Below, in pieces: positions 35,467 to 44,744 of a DNA stretch of 64,000 nucleotides. The notes beneath the pieces were generated by a model, which saw only the letters and a program-made list of their open reading frames with translations, made no database searches and had not been told where the DNA came from. A program made the translations under genes and the position numbers. The stretch is from Chelatococcus sp. HY11 (GTDB lineage: Bacteria; Pseudomonadota; Alphaproteobacteria; Rhizobiales; Beijerinckiaceae). Position 1 is the stretch's first letter. Each line of letters starts with the position of its first letter. The stretch lies in NCBI RefSeq assembly GCF_018398335.1, contig NZ_JAHBRX010000001.1, forward strand, positions 372,001-436,000. Direction: 5' to 3'.

Positions 35467-35894
35467 ATCAATGTCTCCTTCGAGCGAAGGAAAGATTGTG
35501 ATGTAATCTGCTGATTTTCAAATTAAATTTCGGTAAGTCAACGTCACAATGCTGCCACGAAAATTAAAAATTTGTATATTTCCCCTTTTTTACTTTAATA
35601 AAATTATGTATATCGAAGTAATATTTGTTGCAAATTGCGTATTTTATGTTTCATTGTGTTTCGTGGTGTTTCAAATGTCGTTATGCGCGTAAATTTCAGT
35701 TCGAGAATTCTCGTCACGGTGATGTGTCTGCTTTCCTTGCTTGAGGCACTTGAACTCCAAATGCAGATATTGCCAATCTCATCCCATCCGCGGGGTGGTT
35801 TGTCCCCTCGTGGGCTTGGCAAGATCTGTCGCGGCCATTCGCGCGCCAGAGGATCGACGAGGATAACGCCATTCGCTCGTCCAACGCCCTGTTG
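35467..35894. other. AT-rich intergenic region, no gene recognised
   Basis: About 430 bp between the divergent Spy-like gene and msrQ. Bases 35515-35700 are strikingly AT-rich for this genome, with runs such as AAAATTAAAAATTTG. Composition returns to normal after about 35720. It must hold both promoters. No gene or known operator was found. Confidence 0.55.
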
Positions 35895-36782
35895 ATGCCG
35901 CGTGCGGCAAAGCTGCCCTGGTGCGACCGCGCGGGCCGGCTTTCGCCGCTCAAGCTCGTCACCTTCCTTTGTGTGCTCGCGCCCGGGATATGGATTGCCT
36001 GGTCGTGGGCGATGGGGTGGTATGCTCCCAAGCCTGTAACCGAGGCCATTCATCAGACCGGCTTGTGGGCGGTCCGCCTGATCCTCGCATCGCTCGCCGT
36101 GACGCCGCTGCGCCGGATCGGCAATTGGCCGAAGCTCATTCTTGTAAGGCGCATGCTGGGCGTAGCCGCCTTCGCCTATGTGGCGATCCATTTCGCGCTC
36201 TATTGCCTGGATCAGGGTTTCGATCTCGGCCGGGTGGCAAGTGAGATCGTCCTACGAATCTATCTCACCATTGGTTTTGTCGCTCTCTTCGGGTTGGCGG
36301 TTCTCGCCGCCACCTCGACCGACGCGATGATCCGGAGACTGGGGCGCCGTTGGCAGACGCTGCATCGTGCCGTCTATGTGATAACGCCGCTTGCGCTCGT
36401 CCATTTCTATCTGCAGTCCAAGATCGATGTCACGGAGGCCGTGCTGATGACCGGCCTGTTCGGATTGGCTTTCGCCTATCGGCTGATGCATCGCTTCGCC
36501 ATACCCCTCAAGGCGCTGCAGCTGGTGGGGGCAGCCATCGTAACGGGCGGGCTCACCGCGATCGTCGAGACCATCTGGTATGCGGCGACGACCGGGGCGC
36601 CCTGGCAGTTCGTGCTGGAAGCCAATCTTGATGTGGAGACAACGATCCGTCCCGCGTGGTGGGTGATGGCGGTGGGCCTCGGCATCGCGCTGATCGCCGT
36701 CGTGCGCCTGCCGCAGGGGGGCAAGCCCAGAAGAGCCGCACCTCTTCCCGTCAGGGCTGAGGAGGGAGCGACCTCGTCCTGA
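35895..36782 (+). CDS. msrQ: Haem-binding membrane subunit MsrQ (ferric-reductase-like)
   Basis: Inner-membrane b-type haem protein of 295 residues with about seven TM segments. It would feed electrons to the periplasmic methionine sulfoxide reductase MsrP. Haem-ligand type histidines are in VAIHFALY and LHRAVYVITPLALVHFYLQ, and RRMLGVAAFAYVAIHF is a characteristic segment. The start is ATG 35895, with a TTG one codon earlier. msrP is not adjacent, unlike in many genomes, so the catalytic partner must lie elsewhere or this protein serves another acceptor. Confidence 0.85.
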   Translation: MPRAAKLPWCDRAGRLSPLKLVTFLCVLAPGIWIAWSWAMGWYAPKPVTEAIHQTGLWAVRLILASLAVTPLRRIGNWPKLILVRRMLGVAAFAYVAIHFALYCLDQGFDLGRVASEIVLRIYLTIGFVALFGLAVLAATSTDAMIRRLGRRWQTLHRAVYVITPLALVHFYLQSKIDVTEAVLMTGLFGLAFAYRLMHRFAIPLKALQLVGAAIVTGGLTAIVETIWYAATTGAPWQFVLEANLDVETTIRPAWWVMAVGLGIALIAVVRLPQGGKPRRAAPLPVRAEEGATSS

Positions 36783-36829
36783 TCAAGAACAGTCTCCAGC
36801 CTGTTGCGCCATGACGGTCGGACGATAAA

Positions 36830-36854
36830 AAAAGCAGGCACGAAGCCTGCTTTT
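36830..36854. terminator. Bidirectional terminator between msrQ and the small lipoprotein gene
   Basis: A 10-bp stem (AAAAGCAGGC, 5-nt loop, GCCTGCTTTT) gives a T run on the plus strand. The preceding A7 run (36827-36833) gives a T run on the minus strand. It lies between convergent genes. Confidence 0.88.
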
Positions 36855-36858
36855 CCTT

Positions 36859-36890
36859 GATGCGCAAGAGCGGAGATGCGCAAGAGCGGA
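36859..36890. repeat. 16-bp perfect tandem duplication
   Basis: GATGCGCAAGAGCGGA occurs twice with no spacer, between the terminator at 36830 and the stop of the small lipoprotein gene. It is the same kind of short duplication as those at 13864, 15527 and 16322. Confidence 0.9.
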
Positions 36891-36914
36891 CTCGGCCAGA
36901 GGCCGGCGGTGCCC

Positions 36915-37295
36915 TCAGTACCAGAAGGGATCGCCCCAGGGGCCGAAGTCGAAGGCCGTCTGCTGGTTGATCTCGGCCGTCATCTGTTGCTGGTCGGCGA
37001 GGTTCTGCTGGAAGGCCATCTGGCGATAGGCCTGGTAGTTGGCCTGGGTTCCGTAATAGAGGCAGCGGCAGATCGTCGGGTCGGCGTAGAAATAGACGAC
37101 CTGGTTGTTCTTGTTCTGCGCGAAGAACTTATGCGGTGGGAATTTCTTGAGAGCCGCAATCTTGTCGGGAGTGTCCGCCAGCCGTACGTTGAAGCCGGCA
37201 GCGGTCATCATGTTTTCCTTGTCCTGCACGGCAGTCACGCAGGCGCCCAGCATCAGGGCAATGCCCGTCAACACCGCAATCGAAGCTCGTTTCAC
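36915..37295 (-). CDS. Small lipoprotein of unknown function
   Basis: A 126-residue lipoprotein starting at a GTG (37295) with GGGAGA upstream. The leader RASIAVLTGIALMLGAC ends in lipobox LGAC, which decides this start over longer frames reaching 37430. The mature protein has a conserved-looking core (KFFAQNKNNQVVYFYADP, then CRCLYYGTQANYQAYRQ), a Gln-rich helix and an aromatic end (GPWGDPFWY). I do not recognise the family. It stands alone between two terminated or opposed units. Confidence 0.8.
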   Translation of the reverse strand: MKRASIAVLTGIALMLGACVTAVQDKENMMTAAGFNVRLADTPDKIAALKKFPPHKFFAQNKNNQVVYFYADPTICRCLYYGTQANYQAYRQMAFQQNLADQQQMTAEINQQTAFDFGPWGDPFWY

Positions 37296-37475
37296 GGTTA
37301 CGTCTCCCTCGTTACGCATTGCTTCGCGGCCAAGCTCGACGGCTAGCGCCTGCAGAGGCTCGTCCCCGATCGGCGAGCATCCTGCCAGCCGCGTGCAACT
37401 TATGGCGTAATTCCGCTGCGAATGCAGCAAAGAATAGTCGCTATCTGGCCATTATTTGCGAGGCCTTCGCGGTTT

Positions 37476-38795
37476 CTATCCTTGTTCTAATGTGGCGAGC
37501 GCCTGGGCAATATCCGTGACGAGATCATCGGCGTGCTCGATACCGATCGACATGCGAATGGTCGCGTCAGAGATGCCGATACGTTCCCGAAGCTCCCGTG
37601 GCACACCCGAATGCACGGTCGTTGCCGGGTGGCAGACGAGCGACTCCGTGCCACCGAGGCTGACCGCGAGCTTGACGATCCGGAGCGCGTTGAGGAAGCG
37701 GAAGGCTTCATCCTGGCCGCCGGCGATGTCGAAAGCGAAGGTCGTCCCCGCCGCCGAGCATTGCCTGAGATAGACGTCGCGCTCCGGGCTGCCTTCGGCG
37801 AAAAAGGCAGGATAGTAGACGCGGCTGATCCGGGGGTGATCGGCCAGAAAACGGGTCACGGCTTCCGCGTTGCGGCAGGCGGCGGTCATGCGCAGCGACA
37901 GCGTCTCCAGGGACCGGCCGATCATCCAGGCGGAATGGGGATCAAGCTGGTTGCCGATCGCTCCACGCAAGAGCTTGATGGGCTTCACGGTTTCGCGCCC
38001 GCTGACGACCGCGCCGGCGACGAGGTCGGAATGGCCGCCCACATATTTCGTCAGCGAATAGATCACCAGATCCACGCCATGGGCGAGCGGCTTCTGGAAC
38101 AGGGGGCCGAGCAGGGTGTTGTCGCAGACGATAAGAGGGCGGGAGCCCTGTCTCTCGGCGATCGTGTCGGCGGCACGGGTAATGAGTTTGAAATCGACCA
38201 GGGTATTGAGCGGGTTGGAAGGGGTTTCGACGAAGATCACGCTGATCTTGCCGCCCACCTCCGTTTCCGCTTGTTCGCAGGCAGCCAGGGCGTCCACTGT
38301 CGCCGCCGCGACGGCATCAGGCGAGACCCCGTCATTAAAGCCGACCGCGCCAATCCCGAAGGTGCTCAGAGTGCGGGCGATCAGCGTCTCGGTGCCGCCG
38401 TAAAGCGGCTGCGAATGCAGGATGACATCGCCTGGGCGCATCACCGCAAGAAGGGTGGTAGCGATGGCGGCCATGCCACTGGAAAAAATGGCGCAGCTTT
38501 CCGCCTCCTCGAAGATCGCCAGGCGGTCCTCGACGATTTCACTGTTGGGATGGTTGAAGCGGGAATAGACGAGGCCGCCTGTCGCGCCCTCCGGCGGCAT
38601 CCGGCGTCCGGCCGTGTAGTCGAAGAAGTCGCGACCGTCCTCGGCGGTTTTGAAGACGAAGGTCGAGGTCAGGAAAACCGGCGGCTTCACCGCCCCTTCC
38701 GAAAGGGAGGGATCATAGCCGTAGCCGAGCATCAGTGTTTCGGGATGGAGCTTCTGGTTGCCGAGGCGGTCCTTGTGATAGTCCGACGCGCTCAT
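37476..38795 (-). CDS. Cystathionine gamma-synthase family PLP enzyme
   Basis: A 439-residue trans-sulfuration (Cys/Met metabolism) enzyme. The PLP Lys is in [12 protein letters not shown]. Other family elements are [17 protein letters not shown] near the N terminus, [13 protein letters not shown] and the phosphate site [14 protein letters not shown] precedes the ATG at 38795. The length and the [18 protein letters not shown] start are those of a subgroup near methionine gamma-lyase, so synthase, beta-lyase and gamma-lyase activities are all possible. It has no methionine-pathway neighbours to decide between them. Confidence 0.88.
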   Translation of the reverse strand: MSASDYHKDRLGNQKLHPETLMLGYGYDPSLSEGAVKPPVFLTSTFVFKTAEDGRDFFDYTAGRRMPPEGATGGLVYSRFNHPNSEIVEDRLAIFEEAESCAIFSSGMAAIATTLLAVMRPGDVILHSQPLYGGTETLIARTLSTFGIGAVGFNDGVSPDAVAAATVDALAACEQAETEVGGKISVIFVETPSNPLNTLVDFKLITRAADTIAERQGSRPLIVCDNTLLGPLFQKPLAHGVDLVIYSLTKYVGGHSDLVAGAVVSGRETVKPIKLLRGAIGNQLDPHSAWMIGRSLETLSLRMTAACRNAEAVTRFLADHPRISRVYYPAFFAEGSPERDVYLRQCSAAGTTFAFDIAGGQDEAFRFLNALRIVKLAVSLGGTESLVCHPATTVHSGVPRELRERIGISDATIRMSIGIEHADDLVTDIAQALATLEQG

Positions 38796-38968
38796 GAGCT
38801 GATCCTCCAATCATCGGCATCTCCATGCCGACACCCGTTCAATGTATGACGTAACAAAGGGTTGCGCATGGCAGTTCCTGCCCGTTCGCGCGGCGACACG
38901 CTCACCGGTCTGGTCCGGCGTGCCGCGAGGATCTTTTCGCGCGCAGCAATCCGCCGTAACGTGCCGCG

Positions 38969-39505
38969 ATGCGCCGGCTCATCCTCCTGCGCCACGCCAA
39001 GTCCGACTGGCCTGATGGCGTGGCTGATCACGACCGACCCCTCGCTACGCGGGGCCGCAAGGCCGCGCCGCTGATGGCCGACTACATGGCCGCGGAGAAG
39101 CTTATTCCGGACCTCGCCCTCGTGTCCTCCGCCAGGCGGACACAGGGCACCTGGGCCTTGGTGGCGCCGGTTCTCGCCAGCGGCGCGCACATCAGCGCCA
39201 TCCCCATGAAGACCGAGCCGCGAATCTACGAGGCGCGGGTCGAGATCCTGCTGACGGTCTTGCGCGGGATAACGGATGACGTGAAGACGCTTCTCGTCGT
39301 CGGCCACAACCCCGGGATGGCGGAGCTCACGCTGCTGTTGTCCGGCGGCGGCGACAGCCAGCAGATCACCGAGCTGCAGCGCAAATTCCCGACAGCCGCG
39401 CTGTCGGTCATCGATTTTCCCGGGCGCTGGGCGGAGCTTGCGCCGTTCAAGGGGCGCCTCGATCGTTTTGTCACGCCTAAAAGCCTTGGCGGTGAGGATG
39501 ACTGA
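38969..39505 (+). CDS. SixA-like histidine phosphatase
   Basis: A 178-residue phosphatase of the RHG branch. The catalytic start LILLRHAKSDWPDG contains the phospho-accepting His, and VVGHNPGMAEL holds the second His. SixA acts on phosphohistidine in proteins such as Hpt domains or NPr. It stands 27 bp upstream of ycjX on the same strand and may be co-transcribed with it. The substrate is not known. Confidence 0.88.
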   Translation: MRRLILLRHAKSDWPDGVADHDRPLATRGRKAAPLMADYMAAEKLIPDLALVSSARRTQGTWALVAPVLASGAHISAIPMKTEPRIYEARVEILLTVLRGITDDVKTLLVVGHNPGMAELTLLLSGGGDSQQITELQRKFPTAALSVIDFPGRWAELAPFKGRLDRFVTPKSLGGEDD

Positions 39506-39532
39506 TCGTTCCGCATTACCTATCTCTATGCC

Positions 39533-40978
39533 GTGAGCACACCATCCTTCCTCGACGGCACCGTCGACGCCATTCGCAACCTTGGCCATTACGCCGCCGC
39601 CACCGTTTCTCCACGGCTGCGGCTGGGTGTGACGGGCCTGTCACGCTCGGGCAAGACGGTCTTCACGACGGCCCTTGTCCATCATCTCCTGGCCTCCGTC
39701 GCCATGCCGGTCTTTCGCGCCTCCGCCGAGGGCCGCATCCGCAAGGCGCGGCTTGACGACCAGCCCGACGACACGGTGCCGCGCTTTCCCTTCGAGGAAC
39801 ACATGGCCTCGCTCGCCGAGCCGGAACGGCGCTGGCCGGAATCGACGCGAAGGATCGCCGAGCTGCGCGTCAGCATCGATTATGAGCGGGCCGCCGGATG
39901 GCGCAGCGGCCCCGCGACGCTCGCCCTCGACATCGTCGACTATCCCGGCGAATGGCTGCTCGATCTCGCGCTCCTCGACAAGAGCTTCGCCGAATGGTCG
40001 CGCGAGACGGTGGCCGGAAGCCGCAGGCCCGAGCGCGCCGGTATCGCCGGCGCCTGGCATCAGGCGCTCAAGCGCGATCCGGCGGGCGCGGTCGGCGAAG
40101 CCGACATTGCCCTTATCGCGGGGACATTCACAGATTATCTGAAGGCGCTGCGTGCAGGCCCCGAGGCCGTCGCGACGACGCCGCCGGGCCGCTTCCTGAT
40201 GCCGGGCGATCTCGCCGGCTCGCCGGCCCTGACCTTCGCGCCGCTCGATCTGCCGCCTGGCTTCGTCACGCCGCCGCGCAGCCTCGCGAGCCAGATGGAA
40301 CGCCGCTACGAGGCCTACAAGGCGCAGGTCGTGCGGCCGTTCTTCCGCGAGCATTTCGCCCGGCTCGACCGTCAGATCGTGCTCGTCGACGTGCTCGCCT
40401 CGCTCGATGCGGGCCCCGCCGCGCTCGCCGAACTGGAGACCGCGCTCGATCAGGTGCTGCTCGCATTTCGCGCGGGCCGTAACAGCTTTTTGTCGAGCAT
40501 CTTTTCGCCACGCATCGACAAGGTGCTGTTCGCCGCCACCAAGGCGGACCATCTGCACCGGGCCGATCACCAGCGGCTGGAAGCCATTCTCAAGTTGCTC
40601 GTCGACCGTTCGATGCGCCGCACACAAGGCGCGGGGGGGACGGTCGGCACGGTGGCACTCGCCGCGATCCGCGCGACGCGGGAGGCGACCGTCCGCGAGG
40701 ATGGGGAGAACCTGGCGGCCATCGTCGGCACGCCGGCAGCCGGAGAGGAGATCGACGGCCAGATTTTCGACGGTGAGACAGAGGCCGCGATCTTTCCCGG
40801 CGAGCTTCCCGATAATCCCGAGACGGTTTTTTCAGGCGGCTTTCCGCCTGGCGCCCTGCGCTTCCCGCGCTTCCGGCCGCCGCGCCGGGCGCGCGATCAT
40901 GGCGGGCGCCTCGCGCCGCTGCCCCATATCCGGCTTGATCGTGCGCTGGAATTCCTGCTGGGCGACAGGCTGGCCTGA
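39533..40978 (+). CDS. ycjX: YcjX-family GTPase (DUF463)
   Basis: A 481-residue predicted NTPase of a stress-linked family. The P-loop is GLSRSGKT (residues 35-42), with further family segments LALDIVDYPGEWLLDL (possible Walker B/G3) and VLFAATKADHLHRADH (TKAD, G4-like). The start is GTG at 39533. It is followed 18 bp later by its usual partner, the YcjF-like membrane protein. In enterobacteria ycjX-ycjF lie behind the phage-shock genes; no psp genes are seen here. Confidence 0.9.
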   Translation: MSTPSFLDGTVDAIRNLGHYAAATVSPRLRLGVTGLSRSGKTVFTTALVHHLLASVAMPVFRASAEGRIRKARLDDQPDDTVPRFPFEEHMASLAEPERRWPESTRRIAELRVSIDYERAAGWRSGPATLALDIVDYPGEWLLDLALLDKSFAEWSRETVAGSRRPERAGIAGAWHQALKRDPAGAVGEADIALIAGTFTDYLKALRAGPEAVATTPPGRFLMPGDLAGSPALTFAPLDLPPGFVTPPRSLASQMERRYEAYKAQVVRPFFREHFARLDRQIVLVDVLASLDAGPAALAELETALDQVLLAFRAGRNSFLSSIFSPRIDKVLFAATKADHLHRADHQRLEAILKLLVDRSMRRTQGAGGTVGTVALAAIRATREATVREDGENLAAIVGTPAAGEEIDGQIFDGETEAAIFPGELPDNPETVFSGGFPPGALRFPRFRPPRRARDHGGRLAPLPHIRLDRALEFLLGDRLA

Positions 40979-40996
40979 TGGAAAGGACCCGATTCG

Positions 40997-42043
40997 ATGT
41001 CCGATAGCCGCCCGCGCGGGCCACGGGCTTTCCGTCTTGACGACCCGGCTGTCGCCTCCTACGGCCCCGGCGCTGATGCTGTGGATGAGGCCGCGCGGCG
41101 TGGCACCCGCATCGTCGTGGCGGAGGAAGACGCGCCATTCGACGAGGCGGACGAGATCATTGCTCCGCGGCGGCGGCGCAAAATCGCGTGGGGCGCCTGG
41201 CTTGCCTCCGCCCTTGGCGGGCTCGCCGTCCTCGGGCTCGGGCTCGCGCTCGAGCGTCTGATCCGCGACCTGCTCAACGCCTATCCGGCGCTTGGGTTCG
41301 TCGCCATCGCGCTGGCGGCCGTGGCTGGCATCGCCTTTCTGGGTATCGTCCTGCGCGAGGCGCTCGGCATCTTTCGCGAACGGCGGATCGAGACGCTCCG
41401 GGCGCGTACCGAAAAGGCGATCCTCGCTAAGGACGACCGCGAGGCCAGCGCCATCGTGACCGCCTTGTGCGGGCTCTACGCCCATCGTCCGGAGACGGCG
41501 CGCGGTCGCGCCGTGCTGACCGGCATGGCCGACGAGATCGTCGATGCAGGCGACCGGCTTGCCGTCGCCGAGCGCGAGCTTCTCGAGCCCTTGGACCGGC
41601 AGGCCCGGCGGATCGTGGCTAACGGGGCCAAGCAGGTGTCGCTGGTGACGGCGGTGAGCCCGCGCGCCATCGTCGATATCGGCTTCGTGCTGTTCGCCTG
41701 TGTCCGCTTGGTGAGGCGTGTCGCTGCCGTCTATGGCGGCCGGCCGGGACTGTTCGGCTTCCTTCGGCTCTCCGGGAATGTGCTGTCGCATCTGGCCGTC
41801 ACGGGCGGCGTCGCGGTTGGCGATGACATCGTCCAGCAGGTACTGGGTCTCGGTTTGGCGGCGCGCATTTCCGCCAAGCTCGGGGAGGGGGCGCTGAATG
41901 GCCTTTTGACCGCGCGCGTCGGCATCGCCGCCATTGCGGTCTGCCGTCCGATGCCCTTCATCGGTGTCGAGGAGCCGCGCCTGCAGGACGTGGCAGCGGG
42001 GCTCTTCGATCGCGCCGCCGATGCGCCGGCCCCGCAATCCTGA
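40997..42043 (+). CDS. YcjF-like membrane protein (TIGR01620/DUF697)
   Basis: A 348-residue inner-membrane protein. An acidic and basic N-terminal tail (to about residue 65) is followed by two close TM helices (AWGAWLASALGGLAVLGLGL and LGFVAIALAAVAGIAFLGIV). A DUF697-like C-terminal domain carries further hydrophobic segments (GFVLFACVRLVRRVAAVYGG). The pairing with ycjX is conserved across proteobacteria and indicates a joint function, possibly in membrane stress. The precise activity is unknown. Confidence 0.87.
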   Translation: MSDSRPRGPRAFRLDDPAVASYGPGADAVDEAARRGTRIVVAEEDAPFDEADEIIAPRRRRKIAWGAWLASALGGLAVLGLGLALERLIRDLLNAYPALGFVAIALAAVAGIAFLGIVLREALGIFRERRIETLRARTEKAILAKDDREASAIVTALCGLYAHRPETARGRAVLTGMADEIVDAGDRLAVAERELLEPLDRQARRIVANGAKQVSLVTAVSPRAIVDIGFVLFACVRLVRRVAAVYGGRPGLFGFLRLSGNVLSHLAVTGGVAVGDDIVQQVLGLGLAARISAKLGEGALNGLLTARVGIAAIAVCRPMPFIGVEEPRLQDVAAGLFDRAADAPAPQS

Positions 42044-42067
42044 CAGCCGGCGCTGAAGCGGGACGGA

Positions 42068-42940
42068 TCAGTCGGCGAAGCGCGGCACGGGCGCGCCGGC
42101 AACCTCGGCGGGCATGCTGAAGACGCTGCCCGACAGCGGATATTGCGCCTTCACCGCGTCGCTCAGATTGGAGCTCAGGCTGGTGAAATAGAGCGTCTTG
42201 AGATCCGGCCCGCCGAAGCAGGGCATGGTCGGCCGCGGTACCGGCACGGGAATGCGCGCCAGCAGGCCGCCGTTCGGGGCGAAGCAGTTCAGGCATCCGG
42301 CAGAGACGCCGCAGCTCCAGTAGTTGCCGGCGCTGTCGGTGGCGGCGCCATCGGGCCGTCCCTCCTGTTCGCTCAGCGTCCTGAAACGCTGGCGATTTGA
42401 GATCTTTCCGGTCGCGGCGTCGAAGTCCCAACTGTCGACCCAGGCAGCGCGTGAATCCGAATGATACATGATGCGCCCGTCCGGCGACCAGGCGAGGCCA
42501 TTTGAGGTCGCGAGGCCTTCGATCTTGCGTTCGACCCTGCCATCGGCGGTCACGCGATAAAGCGCGGCGACGGAGGGGCTGTCCGGTGGGGTCATGCTTC
42601 CCACCCAGAAGGCGCCGTCCGGGCCGACTTTGCCGTCGTTGAGGCGCGCGGTGCCGGGATTGGTTTCCACCTCAGCCAAATGCGTCAAAGTCTCGCTGTC
42701 GCGATCGAAGAGATGGACGTCGCGGCCGAGAGCCACCACGAGCTTGCCGCTACGCGTCAGCCCGAAGCTGCCCACCGGATCGGAGAAGCCCCAGCGCCGG
42801 CGCTCGCCGCTCTTTATGTCGAGCGCGTAGATCGCCGGTTCCATGATGTCACACCAGAGAAGATGTCCGCGCTCCTCGTCCCAGACGATGGATTCGCCCA
42901 CTTGGTGCGACATCCGGGCAATGCAGGTGATCTCGGTCAT
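42068..42940 (-). CDS. SMP-30/gluconolactonase family protein
   Basis: A 290-residue six-bladed beta-propeller lactonase. Metal-site residues are seen in GESIVWDEERGHLLWCDI (Glu), ATSNGLAWSPDG (Asn) and EGRPDGAATDSAGNYW (Asp). The ATG at 42940 has GGAAA upstream; the longer frame to 43099 adds a non-conserved leader. It is convergent with the YcjF-like gene, with stops only 24 bp apart. Family members hydrolyse sugar lactones. No sugar catabolic genes are adjacent, so the substrate is open. Confidence 0.9.
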   Translation of the reverse strand: MTEITCIARMSHQVGESIVWDEERGHLLWCDIMEPAIYALDIKSGERRRWGFSDPVGSFGLTRSGKLVVALGRDVHLFDRDSETLTHLAEVETNPGTARLNDGKVGPDGAFWVGSMTPPDSPSVAALYRVTADGRVERKIEGLATSNGLAWSPDGRIMYHSDSRAAWVDSWDFDAATGKISNRQRFRTLSEQEGRPDGAATDSAGNYWSCGVSAGCLNCFAPNGGLLARIPVPVPRPTMPCFGGPDLKTLYFTSLSSNLSDAVKAQYPLSGSVFSMPAEVAGAPVPRFAD

Positions 42941-43357
42941 AGAATTGGTTTCCTTCCCCGCGAGCCCGTCGCCACCCCATGCACCGTCGGAACTCACACA
43001 TCCGTTACCGCTTGCCCAAAAGAGAGACGGGATGAGCATGAGGGTCAAGTCATCGCGCGAAGCTTCCACATCCGTGCGCAGTCCTTCTCCTGTCGCCATG
43101 GAAACACAGCCTGGGATAATCGACAGCTTGACCCCCGGCGGGATTTGTTAGCGGCCTAAAATGGGTTGACGGTACCGCTGTGCTTCATGCCATAGACACT
43201 TTATCCATTCGATCCGATTGAGGGTCAGAATCAAAGGCGGGTTGGCGTTCGCGGCTCGGTTCAGCACCTGTTGCTGCCGGATTTGAAGTCATGACAGCCG
43301 CGCGCCGTTGTTTCCCGCCACACCATGTGCCGGGGAGCGGGGGGATGCAGCCGGTCC
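42941..43357. other. Non-coding spacer between the lactonase and MBOAT genes
   Basis: About 415 bp of divergent spacer. It should contain both promoters. No convincing small gene, hairpin terminator or known operator was seen. Confidence 0.45.
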
Positions 43358-44728
43358 ATGCTTTTTAACTCTTACGCGTTCTTGCTCGTGTTTCTGCCTG
43401 CCGCGCTTGCCTTGCATGCGCTGGTTGAACGCTTCCAGCCTTCCTGGCGCCTGCCGCTGCTGCTCGTTCTTTCGATCCTATTCTACGGCTACTGGGATTG
43501 GCGTTTCATTCCGCTGATCATTCTGTCGATCGTGATCAACTGGGCTATCGCGACGCTCTTTGCCTCCACGCGGCGCGAGAGCCTGATCGTCATTGCCATC
43601 ACCGCGAACCTCTTCGTCCTGGCACTTTTCAAATACGCGGATTTCTTCGCGGGTCTCGCCAATATGCTGCCGGGGGTGTCGATCCCGATGCTGTCGCTGG
43701 CGCTGCCGCTCGGCATCTCGTTCTTCACCTTCCACCACGTGATGTATCTCACCGATCTGAGAGCGGGAAAGACCAAGCCGTTCGATCTGGTGCGCTACGG
43801 GCTTTACATCGCCTTTTTCCCGCAGGTTCTCGCCGGCCCACTGGTGCGCTGGAGCGAGATCATGCACCAGTTCGACGAACGGCCCTACCAGCGCAGCGAC
43901 GCGGCTGAGCGTTTCGCGCGCGGGATCATGCTGCTGATCGTCGGCCTGGCCAAGAAAGTGCTGATCGGTGACCAGCTGGCGGTGAACGTCAATCCGGTGT
44001 TCGCGGCAGCGGAGCTCGGATCGGTGACGGTTGCGCAGGCGTGGCAGGGCACACTTTCCTTCACCTTCCAGATCTATTTCGACTTCTCTGGCTACACCGA
44101 CATGGCGCTCGGCATCGCGCTGATGTTCGGCGTCGTGCTGCCGCAGAATTTCGACACGCCCTATCGCGCGCTGTCACTGCAGGACTTCTGGCGGCGCTGG
44201 CACATGACCCTGTCGCGCTTTCTCCGCGACTACCTCTATATCGCTCTCGGCGGCAACAGGCATGGCCTCGCCTTGCAACTGCTCGCCCTGTTCGCGACGA
44301 TGACGCTGGGCGGCCTATGGCATGGCGCCGGGATGACCTTCGTCGCCTGGGGCGTGGCCCACGGCGTCGGCCTTGGTGTTTGTGTCCTTTGGCGCCGGGC
44401 GGGATTGTCCATGCACCCGATTATCGGGTGGTTCCTGACCTTCCTGTTCGTCGTGCTGACCTGGGTGTTGTTCCGCGCCGAGAGCTTCCAGGGTGCGCTC
44501 AACATCTATGAAGGGTTGCTCGGCCTGGCGCCGCTCGGTTCCGGCTTCAAATGGCGCGCGATCGCCTGGGCCGCCGTTTTCGCCATGATCGGCCCGACGG
44601 CTTGGGCACTGGTGCATAAGCCGCAGCCGCATCCGCTGCTGGCGGTGGCGCTCGCGGTCATGTTCATCGTGCTGCTGTTGAAGATCGGGGACAGTGAGTC
44701 CTATGAGTTCATCTACTTCCAGTTCTGA
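43358..44728 (+). CDS. MBOAT-family O-acyltransferase (AlgI-like)
   Basis: Polytopic inner-membrane acyltransferase of 456 residues that moves acetyl groups across the membrane for polysaccharide O-acetylation. Family landmarks: MLFNSYAFLLVFLPAAL start, ALPLGISFFTFHHVMYLTD, PLVRWSEIMHQ, FWRRWHMTLSRFLRDYLYI and LGGLWHGAGMTFVAWG with the catalytic His. The ATG at 43358 begins the conserved sequence; an upstream start is unlikely. Two SGNH-like genes follow on the same strand and are expected to finish the transfer in the periplasm, as AlgX/AlgJ do for alginate. The polymer is not identified by any neighbour. Confidence 0.92.
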   Translation: MLFNSYAFLLVFLPAALALHALVERFQPSWRLPLLLVLSILFYGYWDWRFIPLIILSIVINWAIATLFASTRRESLIVIAITANLFVLALFKYADFFAGLANMLPGVSIPMLSLALPLGISFFTFHHVMYLTDLRAGKTKPFDLVRYGLYIAFFPQVLAGPLVRWSEIMHQFDERPYQRSDAAERFARGIMLLIVGLAKKVLIGDQLAVNVNPVFAAAELGSVTVAQAWQGTLSFTFQIYFDFSGYTDMALGIALMFGVVLPQNFDTPYRALSLQDFWRRWHMTLSRFLRDYLYIALGGNRHGLALQLLALFATMTLGGLWHGAGMTFVAWGVAHGVGLGVCVLWRRAGLSMHPIIGWFLTFLFVVLTWVLFRAESFQGALNIYEGLLGLAPLGSGFKWRAIAWAAVFAMIGPTAWALVHKPQPHPLLAVALAVMFIVLLLKIGDSESYEFIYFQF

Positions 44729-44744
44729 GCGCGGGGAGCATGGC

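Noticed and set aside
35604-36191. A 195-codon minus-strand frame over the start of msrQ
   Set aside because: It covers the AT-rich spacer and opposes a well-defined membrane protein; no ribosome site or family.
37533-38849. A 438-codon plus-strand frame opposite the PLP enzyme
   Set aside because: The minus strand carries the PLP motif and a GGAGG-preceded start; the plus frame has no domain.
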